Shown here: piece by piece, positions 35,857 to 44,470 of the stretch
Position numbering within the stretch: position 1 is the stretch's first letter
Layout: each line of letters opens with the position of its first letter
Source: Streptomyces albipurpureus
Lineage (GTDB): Bacteria > Actinomycetota > Actinomycetes > Streptomycetales > Streptomycetaceae
Assembly (NCBI RefSeq): GCF_023701525.1
Contig: NZ_JAMQAW010000036.1
Span: 44,084 to 108,083, forward strand
Direction: 5' to 3'
Length of the DNA stretch: 64,000 bases
Translations under genes and position numbers: made by a program
Notes under the pieces: generated by a model
What the model saw: only the letters and a program-made list of their open reading frames with translations
Told to the model about the DNA's origin: nothing
The model's database searches: none

Positions 35857-38817
35857 ATGGCATCCAAGAACGAGGGGGCAGCGTTGCGACTCGTGCGCAG
35901 CAGGCGTACGGCTACCGCCGTCGCGGTCGCGGTGATCGGCGGTCTCCTCGGCGGTGCGCAGGGGGCAGTGGCCGCCCCCACCGACCCCGGTTCGCCCGCG
36001 CGTAACACCGAGGACCCCAAGGGCGACAGTGGGCTTCCGTCCGTGTGGCCGCGCCCGCAGTCGATACGCGCGGCGGGCCCTGCCGTGGCGCTGGGGGAGG
36101 AGGCCACCGTGATCGCCGCCCCGGGCGCCGATCCCCATGCCGTCCAACTGGCCCACCGACTGCTGCGTGATTCCGGCGTCCAGACGCTCTACACGGCACT
36201 GCCCGGCCGTGGCCCCGTCTTCTCCATCGGTGGCGCGGGCGCCCAGGACGCGCTGACGGCCCTGCGAGCCCCGCAGCGTGCCGACCTGCCGACCGGTGGC
36301 TATCGGATCGCGGCCGGTCTGGTTCAGGGGCGGGGCTCGGTGGCGATCGACGGTGTCGGCGAGAGCGGTCTGTTCCACGGGGTGCAGACGCTGCGTCAGC
36401 TGATCACCAAGACCGCCGCGGGTGGCACGGCCGTCGCCGGTGCGGTCGTGCGGGACTGGCCGGGCACAGCGGTGCGCGGCATGACGGAGGGCTTCTACGG
36501 CCAGCCGTGGACGCACCAGGAGCGCCTGGCGCAGGTGGACTTCATGGGGCGCACCAAGCAGAACCGGTATCTCTACGCGCCTGGTGACGATCCGTTCCGG
36601 CAGGCCCGCTGGCGCGACCCCTACCCGGCCGCACAGCGTGCGGAGTTCCGGCAACTCGCCGACAGCGCCCGGCGCAATCACGTCACGCTCGCGTGGGCGG
36701 TCGCCCCCGCCCAGGCCATGTGTCTGGCCGACGACCGTGACATCAAGGCGCTGATCCGGAAGATCGACGCCATGTGGGCGCTGGGGGTGCGCGCCTTCCA
36801 GGTCCAGTTCCAGGACGTCAGCTACAGCGAGTGGCACTGCGACAAGGACGTCGAGGTGTACGGCTCCGGCCCGAAGGCCGCCGCGAAGGCGCACGCGCGC
36901 GTCGCGGACGCCGTGGCCCGGCATCTCAGCGATCGCTATCCGGGTGCCGAGCCGTTGTCCTTGATGCCGACCGAGTTCTACCAGGACGGTGTCACCGAGT
37001 ACCGAACGGCCCTCGCCGCCGAGTTGGACGGGCGGGTTCAGGTGGCCTGGACGGGCGTCGGCGTGGTGCCGCGAACCATCACGGGCCGTGAACTGGCCGG
37101 GGCTCGGAAAGCGTTCAAGCATCCGCTGGTCACGATGGACAACTACCCGGTCAACGACTACGCCCAGGACCGGATCTTCCTCGGCCCCTACACGGGCCGT
37201 GAGCCTGCCGTCGCCACCGGCTCCTCCGCGCTGCTCGCCAATGCGATGGAGCAGGCATCGGCGTCCCGCATTCCGTTGTTCACCGCGGCCGACTTCGCCT
37301 GGAATCCGCGGGGGTACCGTCCCGATGAGTCCTGGCAGGCCGCGATATCCGACCTGGCGGGTGGAGACGCGGGGACCAGGGAAGCGCTCGGCGCGCTGGC
37401 GGGCAACCACTCCTCGTCGATACTGAACCCCTCCGAGTCGAGCTACCTCAAGCCCCTCTTCGACGAGTTCTGGCGCTCACGGGCCGGCGCGGACCCCGCC
37501 GCCAGGGACCGGGCGGCCACTGCTCTGCGCGCGAAGTTCACCGTGATGCGCCAGGTGCAGGAGTCGCTGAAGACCCCTGCCGATGGCCGCCTGGACGACG
37601 AGGTAAGACCCTGGCTGGAACAGCTCGCCCGGTACGGCAGAGCAGGAGAGCTGGCGGTCGACATGCTGCAAGCGCAGCAGCGCGGCGACGGGCCGGCGGC
37701 CTGGCGGGCCTCGCTCGCCATCGATTCGCTGCGCGCCCAGCTCGCGGCGAGCCGGGCCACGGTGGGCAAGGGCGTTCTTGACCCCTTCTTCGACCGGGTC
37801 AAGACGGAGGGGACGACCTGGACCGGTGCCAACCGGTTCAAGAACACCGCGGGCCACGACAGTGTGCGTTTCGGCCGGGCGCGTCCGCTGACCGCCGTGG
37901 TCGCCATGACCGCGCTGGAGACGGGCCCCGGAAGGCTGGAAGCCCATCTGCCCGGCCAGGGATGGCTGCCCATCGGAACGCTGTCACCCGATGGCTGGAC
38001 GCAGGTGGACGGCCGCGGAATGCTGGCGGACGCGATCCGCGTCGTCCCCCAGGGCATGGCCCCCGTCTCCGTCCGGTCCCTGGTGCCGTGGTTCTCCGAC
38101 GAGGCCGCGGCCGGTCTCGCTCTCGTACGGAAACAGTTGGACGTGGAGATCGGCGGGCCGCCTGGGCAGGCCCTGGCAGAGCTGACGCCACACCGTCCTG
38201 GCGAAGTGCGGGGAGCGCTGGTCGCCAAGGCGCCCAAGGGAATCGTGGTGAAGGTCCCCCCGCAGACGGCCGTGCCCCGAGGGGTGCGCACCCAGGTCGC
38301 GGTGACGGTCTCCGTACCGGCGGGCACCCCGGCCGGCGAGTACCAGGTGCCGTTGTCCTTCGCCGGGCAGATACAGACACTGACCGTACGGGCCTTCCCT
38401 CCGACCGGGGGGCCCGATCTGGCGCTTGCGGTGGGCTCATCGGCGCTCTCGTCGGGCGACGAGACCCCGGACTTCCCCGCTGGTGCCGCGATCGACGCCG
38501 ATCCGCAGACCCGCTGGTCATCACCGGCCGAGGACGGTGCCTGGTGGCAGCTCCAGTTGGCCAGCCCCACCCGGGTGGGCCAGGTCGTACTGCACTGGCA
38601 GGACGCCTACGCGGCCAAGTACCGCGTCCAGGTCTCGACGGACGGCCGCAACTGGCGCACGGCCGCGACGGTGGAGGACGGTCGGGGGGGCCGGGAGGCG
38701 GTGCGGATGGACTCCAGGGAAGAGGTCCGCTTCATCCGGATACAGGGCGACAAACGGGCGACCCGTTTTGGGTACTCGCTGTGGTCGGCGGAGGCGTACG
38801 CGATCACCAAGGAGTGA
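35857..38817 (+). CDS. Secreted GH84 beta-N-acetylglucosaminidase-like protein with discoidin domain
   Basis: 986-residue exported glycoside hydrolase. A Sec signal (VRSRRTATAVAVAVIGG...) is followed by the GH20b-like N-terminal domain (SVWPRPQSIRAAG, GYRIAAGLVQ) and the GH84 barrel (RGMTEGFYGQPWTHQERLAQ, DFMGRTKQNRYLYAPGDDP). Where GH84 enzymes carry the catalytic Asp-Asp pair this protein has Q319-D320 in AFQVQFQDVSYSEWH, so the first Asp is replaced. Later: TMDNYPVNDYAQDRIFLGPY. A C-terminal F5/8-type (CBM32-like) carbohydrate-binding domain spans about 855-985. Start: ATG 35857 has a cramped GGGGA; TTG 35884, with GAGGGGG at proper distance, may be the true start. Substrate is probably GlcNAc-containing glycans. 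Confidence 0.88.
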   Translation: MASKNEGAALRLVRSRRTATAVAVAVIGGLLGGAQGAVAAPTDPGSPARNTEDPKGDSGLPSVWPRPQSIRAAGPAVALGEEATVIAAPGADPHAVQLAHRLLRDSGVQTLYTALPGRGPVFSIGGAGAQDALTALRAPQRADLPTGGYRIAAGLVQGRGSVAIDGVGESGLFHGVQTLRQLITKTAAGGTAVAGAVVRDWPGTAVRGMTEGFYGQPWTHQERLAQVDFMGRTKQNRYLYAPGDDPFRQARWRDPYPAAQRAEFRQLADSARRNHVTLAWAVAPAQAMCLADDRDIKALIRKIDAMWALGVRAFQVQFQDVSYSEWHCDKDVEVYGSGPKAAAKAHARVADAVARHLSDRYPGAEPLSLMPTEFYQDGVTEYRTALAAELDGRVQVAWTGVGVVPRTITGRELAGARKAFKHPLVTMDNYPVNDYAQDRIFLGPYTGREPAVATGSSALLANAMEQASASRIPLFTAADFAWNPRGYRPDESWQAAISDLAGGDAGTREALGALAGNHSSSILNPSESSYLKPLFDEFWRSRAGADPAARDRAATALRAKFTVMRQVQESLKTPADGRLDDEVRPWLEQLARYGRAGELAVDMLQAQQRGDGPAAWRASLAIDSLRAQLAASRATVGKGVLDPFFDRVKTEGTTWTGANRFKNTAGHDSVRFGRARPLTAVVAMTALETGPGRLEAHLPGQGWLPIGTLSPDGWTQVDGRGMLADAIRVVPQGMAPVSVRSLVPWFSDEAAAGLALVRKQLDVEIGGPPGQALAELTPHRPGEVRGALVAKAPKGIVVKVPPQTAVPRGVRTQVAVTVSVPAGTPAGEYQVPLSFAGQIQTLTVRAFPPTGGPDLALAVGSSALSSGDETPDFPAGAAIDADPQTRWSSPAEDGAWWQLQLASPTRVGQVVLHWQDAYAAKYRVQVSTDGRNWRTAATVEDGRGGREAVRMDSREEVRFIRIQGDKRATRFGYSLWSAEAYAITKE

Positions 38818-39258
38818 GCGCGGTGGCACTCGTGGGAGATACCGGGGGTGCCGGCCCGGTGAGACGCCCGCGCCGCGGGCCACTGGCCGAAGACACGGCA
38901 CCCTATCCGCGTACCGCTGCGGGTCGGGTCACGCGGTGGCTCCGGGCCCGGGTTGGGGTGCCGTCTCGGCCGGGAGAGCGGGGAACCGTGAAGCGCCGGC
39001 GCTTTGGTGGTCTCCCGGTCCAGTCGACGCCGATGTGCCGCAGACCCGCCGCAGACCCGCCGCAGACGCACCGCAGATTCGTCGCAGATTCGTCGCAGCG
39101 GAGATGACCGGCGCACAGCGGGTACATAGGGAGGCGCAGACGCGTACGGTGTGGGTGGCGACGCCGGACAGCACAAGGGCCCGGTCGGCGGAGCCCGCCG
39201 GCCGGGCAGCGGCACCGACATCCCCGAAAGGGCCGGACCACGAAAAATGGCTCCGGAC
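38818..39258. other. Intergenic between convergent genes, with minisatellite
   Basis: 441 bases between convergent GH84 and HNH genes. Apart from the 11-bp tandem array at 39037-39102 I see no gene and no clear terminator. Confidence 0.5.
39037..39102 (+). repeat. 11-bp tandem repeat, six units
   Basis: Six consecutive 11-bp units with consensus GYCGCAGAYYC: two identical GCCGCAGACCC, then GCCGCAGACGC, ACCGCAGATTC, GTCGCAGATTC and a degenerate GTCGCAGCGGA. The CGCAG core is invariant. There are no spacers, so it is not CRISPR. The period equals about one helical turn. Confidence 0.85.
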
Positions 39259-39795
39259 TCAGGCGGAGATGCCGTCTATCCGGGCCATCACATCATCAGC
39301 GCCGTACGGTTGCAGATAAGGCAGCCAGCGCGGGTCTCGATGTCCCGTGCCGATGATCCGCCACGCGAGTCCGCTCGGCGGCGCGGGCTGATGGTTCAGC
39401 CGCCATCCCAGCTCCCGCAGCTGCCGATCCGCCTTGACGTGGTTGCAGCGGCGGCAAGCCGCCACCACGTTGTCCCAGACGTGCTGCCCGCCACGGCTGC
39501 GCGGAATGACGTGGTCGACGCTGGTTGCGACGCCACCGCAGTACATACAGCGCCCGCCATCACGGGCGAATAGCGCTTTACGAGTAAGAGGAACGGGCCC
39601 CCGATAGGGGACCCGCACAAACCGCTTCAGCCGAACGACGCTGGGTGCGGCGATGACGCGGGTCGCGCTGTGCATAAAGGCGCCGGACTCCTCAAGGCAG
39701 AGGGCCTTGTTCTCCAGGACGAGGACGAGCGCGCGGCGGAGCGGTACGACGCCGAGGGGCTCGTACGACGCATTGAGGACCAGGACATGCGGCAC
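39259..39795 (-). CDS. HNH endonuclease family protein
   Basis: 178-residue protein of a family common in actinobacteria. The GTG start (39795) has AAGGAGG 8 nt upstream and gives MPHVLVLNASYEPLGVVPLR, the conserved N-terminus. The C-terminal HNH zinc-finger nuclease is complete: GGRCMYCGGVATSVDHVIPR, SRGGQHVWDNVVAACRRCNH, VKADR, i.e. two Cys pairs, catalytic His and Asn, and the third H/N. Genes of this type are chromosomal and conserved, so a DNA-repair or maintenance role is more likely than restriction, but none is proven. Divergent from the MscS gene. Confidence 0.88.
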   Translation of the reverse strand: MPHVLVLNASYEPLGVVPLRRALVLVLENKALCLEESGAFMHSATRVIAAPSVVRLKRFVRVPYRGPVPLTRKALFARDGGRCMYCGGVATSVDHVIPRSRGGQHVWDNVVAACRRCNHVKADRQLRELGWRLNHQPAPPSGLAWRIIGTGHRDPRWLPYLQPYGADDVMARIDGISA

Positions 39796-40074
39796 TGTGG
39801 CTGCCTCCTTGTACGCCGGCGGCGCGTGGCTCGCGCCGGGACGATCTGCTCTCAGTCTCTCCTCAGGCCAGGTCCGAGCGCCACCACGTAGCCGTAACGG
39901 GCTCGGAGTGTTTTGAACCACACCCGAAGCAGGACTACCTGCGCAACGACTGGCCTGCATGATTCATCCCCAGGTGAGCCCGGTCTCTCCCTCGAACATC
40001 ACAGCGGACCGGACGGGATGCCCCGTTAGGGTGGTTGGTCAGCCGTCCACCCTGCCCTGGAGGTGTTTCACCAC

Positions 40075-41157
40075 GTGACCGTGCTCACGCCGTCCGCTCT
40101 GTCGGCCGCCGATCCGTCGGCGCCACCATCGGCCCCGGTCTCTTTCGACGAGGCGGCCAAGCAGGCGGGGGATGCTGCCGGCTGGGTGGAGCAGAACTGG
40201 TCCACCTGGCTGAACACCAGCCTCCGTATCGCCCTGATCATCGTCATCGCGGTGGTGTTGCGGATGGTGGTGCGCCGCGCGCTGACCCGGTTGATAGCTC
40301 GGATGAACCGTTCCGCCCAGGCGGTGGAGGGCACGGCGCTCGGCGGGTTGCTGGTCAACGCGGAGCGTCGGCGCCAGCGCTCAGAGGCCATTGGTTCGGT
40401 CCTCAGGTCGGTGGCGTCGTTTCTGATCCTCGGCACCGCGGGCCTGATGATCCTCGGCGCTTTCAAGATCAATCTGGCTCCGCTGCTGGCCTCCGCCGGG
40501 GTCGCGGGCGTGGCCATCGGCTTCGGCGCGCGCAACCTGGTCACCGACTTCCTCTCCGGAGTCTTCATGATCATGGAAGATCAGTACGGGGTCGGTGACT
40601 CGGTCGACGCGGGTGTCGCCTCGGGCGAGGTCATCGAGGTCGGGCTGCGGGTCACCAAGCTGCGGGGTGACGACGGCGAGATCTGGTACGTGCGCAACGG
40701 AGAGATCAAGCGGATCGGCAACCTCAGCCAGGGCTGGGCGACCGCAACGGTCGATGTGGCGATAAGGCCCTCCGAGAACCTGGACCGGGTCCGCTCGGTG
40801 ATCGGCGAGGTAGCGGACGGACTGGCGAAGGCCGAGCCGTGGAACGAGCAACTGTGGGGCCCGGTGGAAACGCTGGGGCTGACCGAGGTGCTCCTGGACT
40901 CGATGACGATCCGGGTGGCCGCGAAGACCATGCCGGGCAAGGCGCTCGGGGTGGAGCGGGAACTGCGCTGGCGCATCAAGCACGCGTTCGATGCGGCGGG
41001 CATCCGTATCGTCGGTGGTCTGCCGCTGGCCGTGGAGGAGACCACGGGCGCGGATCCAGCCGCTGCGGTCGCGCCGCCTTCCGCCATGGCGAACCCCCTG
41101 TCGCCTCAGTCCATGGCCGCCTCGCCCATACCGCCGCCGGCCAACCTGACGAAGTAG
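40075..41157 (+). CDS. Mechanosensitive ion channel, MscS family
   Basis: Osmotic safety valve of the cytoplasmic membrane, 360 residues. GTG 40075 lies 9 nt after GGAGGTG, so the GTG 40063 is rejected. Helices: about 45-70 (LRIALIIVIAVVLRMVVRRA) and 110-135 (VASFLILGTAGLMILGAF), then the pore helix and the MscS beta-domain signature VAGVAIGFGARNLVTDFLSG and VFMIMEDQYGVGDSV. The beta region EVIEVGLRVTKLRGDDGEIW and the C-terminal alpha-beta domain follow; the tail is P/A-rich. Three-helix YggB-like core is the best fit. Confidence 0.92.
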   Translation: MTVLTPSALSAADPSAPPSAPVSFDEAAKQAGDAAGWVEQNWSTWLNTSLRIALIIVIAVVLRMVVRRALTRLIARMNRSAQAVEGTALGGLLVNAERRRQRSEAIGSVLRSVASFLILGTAGLMILGAFKINLAPLLASAGVAGVAIGFGARNLVTDFLSGVFMIMEDQYGVGDSVDAGVASGEVIEVGLRVTKLRGDDGEIWYVRNGEIKRIGNLSQGWATATVDVAIRPSENLDRVRSVIGEVADGLAKAEPWNEQLWGPVETLGLTEVLLDSMTIRVAAKTMPGKALGVERELRWRIKHAFDAAGIRIVGGLPLAVEETTGADPAAAVAPPSAMANPLSPQSMAASPIPPPANLTK

Positions 41158-41686
41158 TTGTGGCGGCTGCGGCCATCGCAGCGCGCTAACGATGCCAGAG
41201 TCCGCGCTCTCCACAGCCGTGGACAGCCGTGCCCCTTTGAGGCATGAGGCCATCGCCTTCCGACCGGTCCCGGCGCGGGAGCCGCGCCCCCCGTCCCCCC
41301 GGTTCCGCGCCAGCGACATACGCGCAACTCCAGCAGCTTCGCCACCTGTCCACCGGGAGACCCCCGGCCGGGGCAGGCAGTAGGGCACGCGCCTCAGGGC
41401 CCGTGCCCTACCGCGTTGGGGCGACTGTCCGCACTCAGGACGCGGCGGTTCACCGGCTGGACGAATCGGAGCTCGGCGAGGCCGTGAGCGGGCGGGAAAA
41501 GGTCCGAGCCGCCCGGATGTTCCCCGTTCGGGAGTCGGCCCGGGGAGCCTTAGATAACGGATTGATTGCCACACAGACGACCCCATTGACGCACGCCCCA
41601 CGCGCCCCTAGTTTCCTCACCGGATAGGAAACCTTACTAACAATCTATACATATAGGCAGCAGCCGAAGGGAAAGGTGCATTCGCC
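41158..41686. other. Intergenic upstream of the csn-type operon
   Basis: 529 bases. The first ~400 hold nothing I can support; the last ~90 hold the operator and a likely -10 box of the ROK gene. Confidence 0.5.
41611..41651 (+). promoter_or_regulatory. Probable CsnR operator and promoter of the csn-type operon
   Basis: GTTTCCT (41611-41617) and AGGAAAC (41626-41632) form a perfect 7-bp inverted repeat with an 8-nt spacer. It occupies the -35 area relative to an AT-rich -10-like TATACA at 41646-41651. Known: CsnR of S. lividans is a ROK repressor that binds a palindrome and is released by chitosan oligosaccharides; I infer this is the matching site. Confidence 0.62.
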
Positions 41687-42898
41687 GTGGCCGGACCTCC
41701 CGGAACCACTCCCGGCACCCCGCGTGTGCTTCGCGCGATGAACGACCGTGCGGCCCTTGATCTCCTCCTCGAACACGGCCCCTTGTCCCGCACCAAAATC
41801 GGAAAGCTCACCGGCCTCTCCAAGCCCACCGCCTCCCAGCTGCTGGCCCGACTGGAGGCAGCGGGGCTCGTCGTGGCCACCGGCACCACAGCCGGGCTCC
41901 CCGGCCCCAGTGCTCAGCTGTACACGGTCAATGCCCGTGCCGCCTTCGCCGCCGCCCTTGATGTCACCCCGCTGCGTATCCGCGCCGCCGTCGCCAATCT
42001 GACCGGTGAGGTGGTGAGCGAGTTCGAGCTGCCGACCCCGGGCCGCCGTACCGTCAGCGTCGTGGGGCAGGTCGCCGATGCCCTCGATGGAGCGGTGAAG
42101 GGCGCCGGACTCACCCGAAGCGACATCCATCGGGCCGTCATCGGCACCCCGGGGGCGTTTGACCCCTCCACCGGCCGGCTGCGGTACGCCTCCCATCTGC
42201 CCGGCTGGCACTCCCCCGCCCTCCTCGATGAGCTCGCCGCCGAACTGCCCATGCCCGTCGAGTACGAGAACGACGTCAATCTCGTCGCCGTGGCGGAGCA
42301 GCGGCTCGGCGCCGGCCAGGGCCATGAGAACTTCATGCTGCTGTGGAACGAGGAAGGCCTGGGCGCCGCCGTGGTCATCGGTGGCCGGCTCCACCGCGGT
42401 TTCACCGGAGGCGCGGGCGAGGTCGGTTTTCTACCGGTGCCGGGCACTCCGCTGGTCCGCCGGGTCATCAAGGCGAACAGCGGGGGCTTCCAGGAACTGG
42501 CGGGGGCGCAGTCACTGCCCCGGCTGGCCCGGGAGCTCGGCGTCAAGGACATCGGCCAGGGCCACTACACCGATGTCGCGAGCGCACTGGTGGCACGGGC
42601 CGCTGAGGCCCGCTCGGGCCCCTATCGGGACTTCCTCAAGGCCTATGCGACCGCGTTGGCCACCGGTCTCGCCTCCATGGTCGCCCTCCTCGACCCCGAA
42701 CTCATCGTGCTGTCCGGCGAGGCCATCGCAGCCGGCGGGGAGCCGCTGCGCGCTCGGGTGCAGACGGAACTGTCCGAGCTCGCGGCGTCCCGGCCGCGAC
42801 TGGTACTCGGCGCCGTACGCGAACGTCCCGTGCTGCGCGGGGCGTTGGAGAGCGCCCTGGCAACCACCCGGGACGAAGTCTTCGACACCTCTCGATGA
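41687..42898 (+). CDS. csnR: ROK-family transcriptional repressor, CsnR-like
   Basis: Represses the operon that it heads. The 403 residues start at GTG 41687 after GGGAAAGG. N-terminal winged helix: NDRAALDLLLEHGPLSRTKI, then GKLTGLSKPTASQLLARLEA. The ROK domain follows: VIGTPGAFDPSTGRLRYASH, YENDVNLVAVAEQRLGAGQ and EEGLGAAVVIGGRLHRGFTG. The C-x-C-G-x-x-G-C zinc motif and kinase active-site signature of sugar-kinase ROK members are not seen. The gene order (repressor, binding protein, two permeases, GH4, kinase) equals the chitosan-oligosaccharide csnR-K operon of S. coelicolor/lividans, the basis for the symbol. Confidence 0.87.
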   Translation: MAGPPGTTPGTPRVLRAMNDRAALDLLLEHGPLSRTKIGKLTGLSKPTASQLLARLEAAGLVVATGTTAGLPGPSAQLYTVNARAAFAAALDVTPLRIRAAVANLTGEVVSEFELPTPGRRTVSVVGQVADALDGAVKGAGLTRSDIHRAVIGTPGAFDPSTGRLRYASHLPGWHSPALLDELAAELPMPVEYENDVNLVAVAEQRLGAGQGHENFMLLWNEEGLGAAVVIGGRLHRGFTGGAGEVGFLPVPGTPLVRRVIKANSGGFQELAGAQSLPRLARELGVKDIGQGHYTDVASALVARAAEARSGPYRDFLKAYATALATGLASMVALLDPELIVLSGEAIAAGGEPLRARVQTELSELAASRPRLVLGAVRERPVLRGALESALATTRDEVFDTSR

Positions 42899-43033
42899 GG
42901 GGCCGCTCAACCCCTCATCACCGCTTCTTCACCCATTGATCGCGGCTCTCCCCGGCCGGTCCGTACGGCTCGTTCACGGAGACCGCTCAGGTGTCGGGTC
43001 AGCCGACACGGTCCCCCGGACAGCAACTCCCGT

Positions 43034-43078
43034 ACCGCTCAGAGAAACAGACAGGCACCGCTCAGAGAACAGACAGGC
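43034..43078 (+). repeat. Imperfect 23/22-bp tandem repeat before csnE
   Basis: ACCGCTCAGAGAAACAGACAGGC (23 bp, split here as 43034-43056) is followed directly by the same sequence lacking one A (43057-43078), 23 bp before the ribosome site of the next gene. Likely a slippage duplication in the intercistronic leader. Confidence 0.8.
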
Positions 43079-43116
43079 ACCACTCGTCCCTCTACCCCAC
43101 ACAGGGAGACACCGCC

Positions 43117-44454
43117 ATGTCCACACGCACGCGCAAAGCAGCAGCAACCCTCGCCGCGACCGCGGCCATCGCCCTCCTCGCCACCGCCTGCACGGGCTCG
43201 GCGGAGAACGAGGCCGAGGACGACCCCAAGGCGAACACCACACTCACCTTCTGGCACGGCTGGTCGGCTCCGAGCGAGGTCAAGGCGATCCAGGAGAACG
43301 TCAAGCGCTTCGAAGCCGCACACAAGAACATCAAGGTGAAGATCGTCGGCAATATGACCGACGACAAGATCAATCAAGCGCTGCGCGCGGGCGGTTCCAG
43401 CGCCCCGGATGTCGTCTCGTCCTTCTCCACCACCACCGTCGGCCAATTCTGCTCTTCGGGCGCTTTCGTCGATCTCAACTCGTATCTGAAGAAGTCGAAG
43501 ATCGACCCGACGAAGGTCTTCCACAAGCCGCTGCTCGACTACACGCAATTCGACGGTAACCAGTGCACGCTACCGCTGCTGAGCGACGCCTACGGCCTCT
43601 ACTACAACAAGGACGCCTTCAAGGCAGCGGGGATCACCGAGCCACCGAAGACCTGGAGCGAGCTCACCGAGATCGCCCAGAAACTGACCAAGCCCAAGGG
43701 CGCGGGTTTCGAGCAGCTCGGCTTTATGCCGAACTACCACGGCTATGAGACCTCCACCTCGCACTACCTCTCCCAGTGGTCACCGACCTACTTCGACGCG
43801 GCGGGCAAGTCGAACATCGCCAAGGACCCGGCCTTCGCGCGCATGATGACCTACCAGAAGGGTCTCGTGGACAAGCTGGGCGGCTATGCGAAGTTGGAGA
43901 AGTACCGCAACACCTTCGGTGATGAATGGGGTGCCAAGCACCCCTTCCACACCGGTCAGGTAGCCATGCAGCTCGACGGCGAGTGGCGGCTGGGAATGGC
44001 GAAGGACGCGGGGGTGAAGTTCGAGATCGGCACCGCTCCACTGCCCGTGGCGGATGACCAGATAGCCGACTACGGCAAGGGGTACCTCGCCGGCACGATC
44101 GTGGGGATCGCCTCCACCAGCAAGAAGAAGAACGCCGCGTGGGAGCTGGTGAAGTACATGACCACGGACACCGCCGCGGTCGTGGCCTTCTCCAACGGAA
44201 TCCGCAATGTGCCCTCGACGATCGAGGCACTCAAGTCGCCCGACCTCAAGATCGACCCGGCGTTCAAGACCTTCGTCGACATCGCCCAGCACCCCAAGTC
44301 CAACACCAGCCCGGCCAATATCGACGGCGGCTCGTACCACACCACCCTCTCCGACCTCGCCTACCAGTACGAGGCGGGCAGGGTGAAGGATCTGCAGGCC
44401 GGTCTGGAAAAGGCGGCCAAGCAGATCGACACCGACATCGCGAAGCTGAAGTGA
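43117..44454 (+). CDS. csnE: Sugar ABC transporter substrate-binding lipoprotein, CsnE-like
   Basis: Captures an oligosaccharide outside the membrane. The 445 residues start from ATG 43117 (RBS AGGGAG). A lipoprotein signal ends in LLATAC with lipidated Cys25. The family-1 binding fold is seen in TLTFWHGWSAPSEVKAIQEN, RAGGSSAPDVVSSFS, DAYGLYYNKDAFKAAGITEP and AAWELVKYMTTDTAAVVAFS. Upstream 218 nt contain a tandem repeat. Chito- or glucosamine-oligosaccharide specificity is inferred from operon structure. It is followed 16 nt later by the first permease. Confidence 0.92.
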   Translation: MSTRTRKAAATLAATAAIALLATACTGSAENEAEDDPKANTTLTFWHGWSAPSEVKAIQENVKRFEAAHKNIKVKIVGNMTDDKINQALRAGGSSAPDVVSSFSTTTVGQFCSSGAFVDLNSYLKKSKIDPTKVFHKPLLDYTQFDGNQCTLPLLSDAYGLYYNKDAFKAAGITEPPKTWSELTEIAQKLTKPKGAGFEQLGFMPNYHGYETSTSHYLSQWSPTYFDAAGKSNIAKDPAFARMMTYQKGLVDKLGGYAKLEKYRNTFGDEWGAKHPFHTGQVAMQLDGEWRLGMAKDAGVKFEIGTAPLPVADDQIADYGKGYLAGTIVGIASTSKKKNAAWELVKYMTTDTAAVVAFSNGIRNVPSTIEALKSPDLKIDPAFKTFVDIAQHPKSNTSPANIDGGSYHTTLSDLAYQYEAGRVKDLQAGLEKAAKQIDTDIAKLK

Positions 44455-44470
44455 GCGGGTCCGAACCGCG

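Noticed and set aside
39037..39102. CRISPR array
   Set aside because: Units are 11 bp, contiguous and without spacers; no cas genes nearby.
41687..42898. ROK protein as a sugar kinase
   Set aside because: It has an N-terminal winged helix, lacks the ROK zinc motif and heads a transport operon, so it is a repressor.
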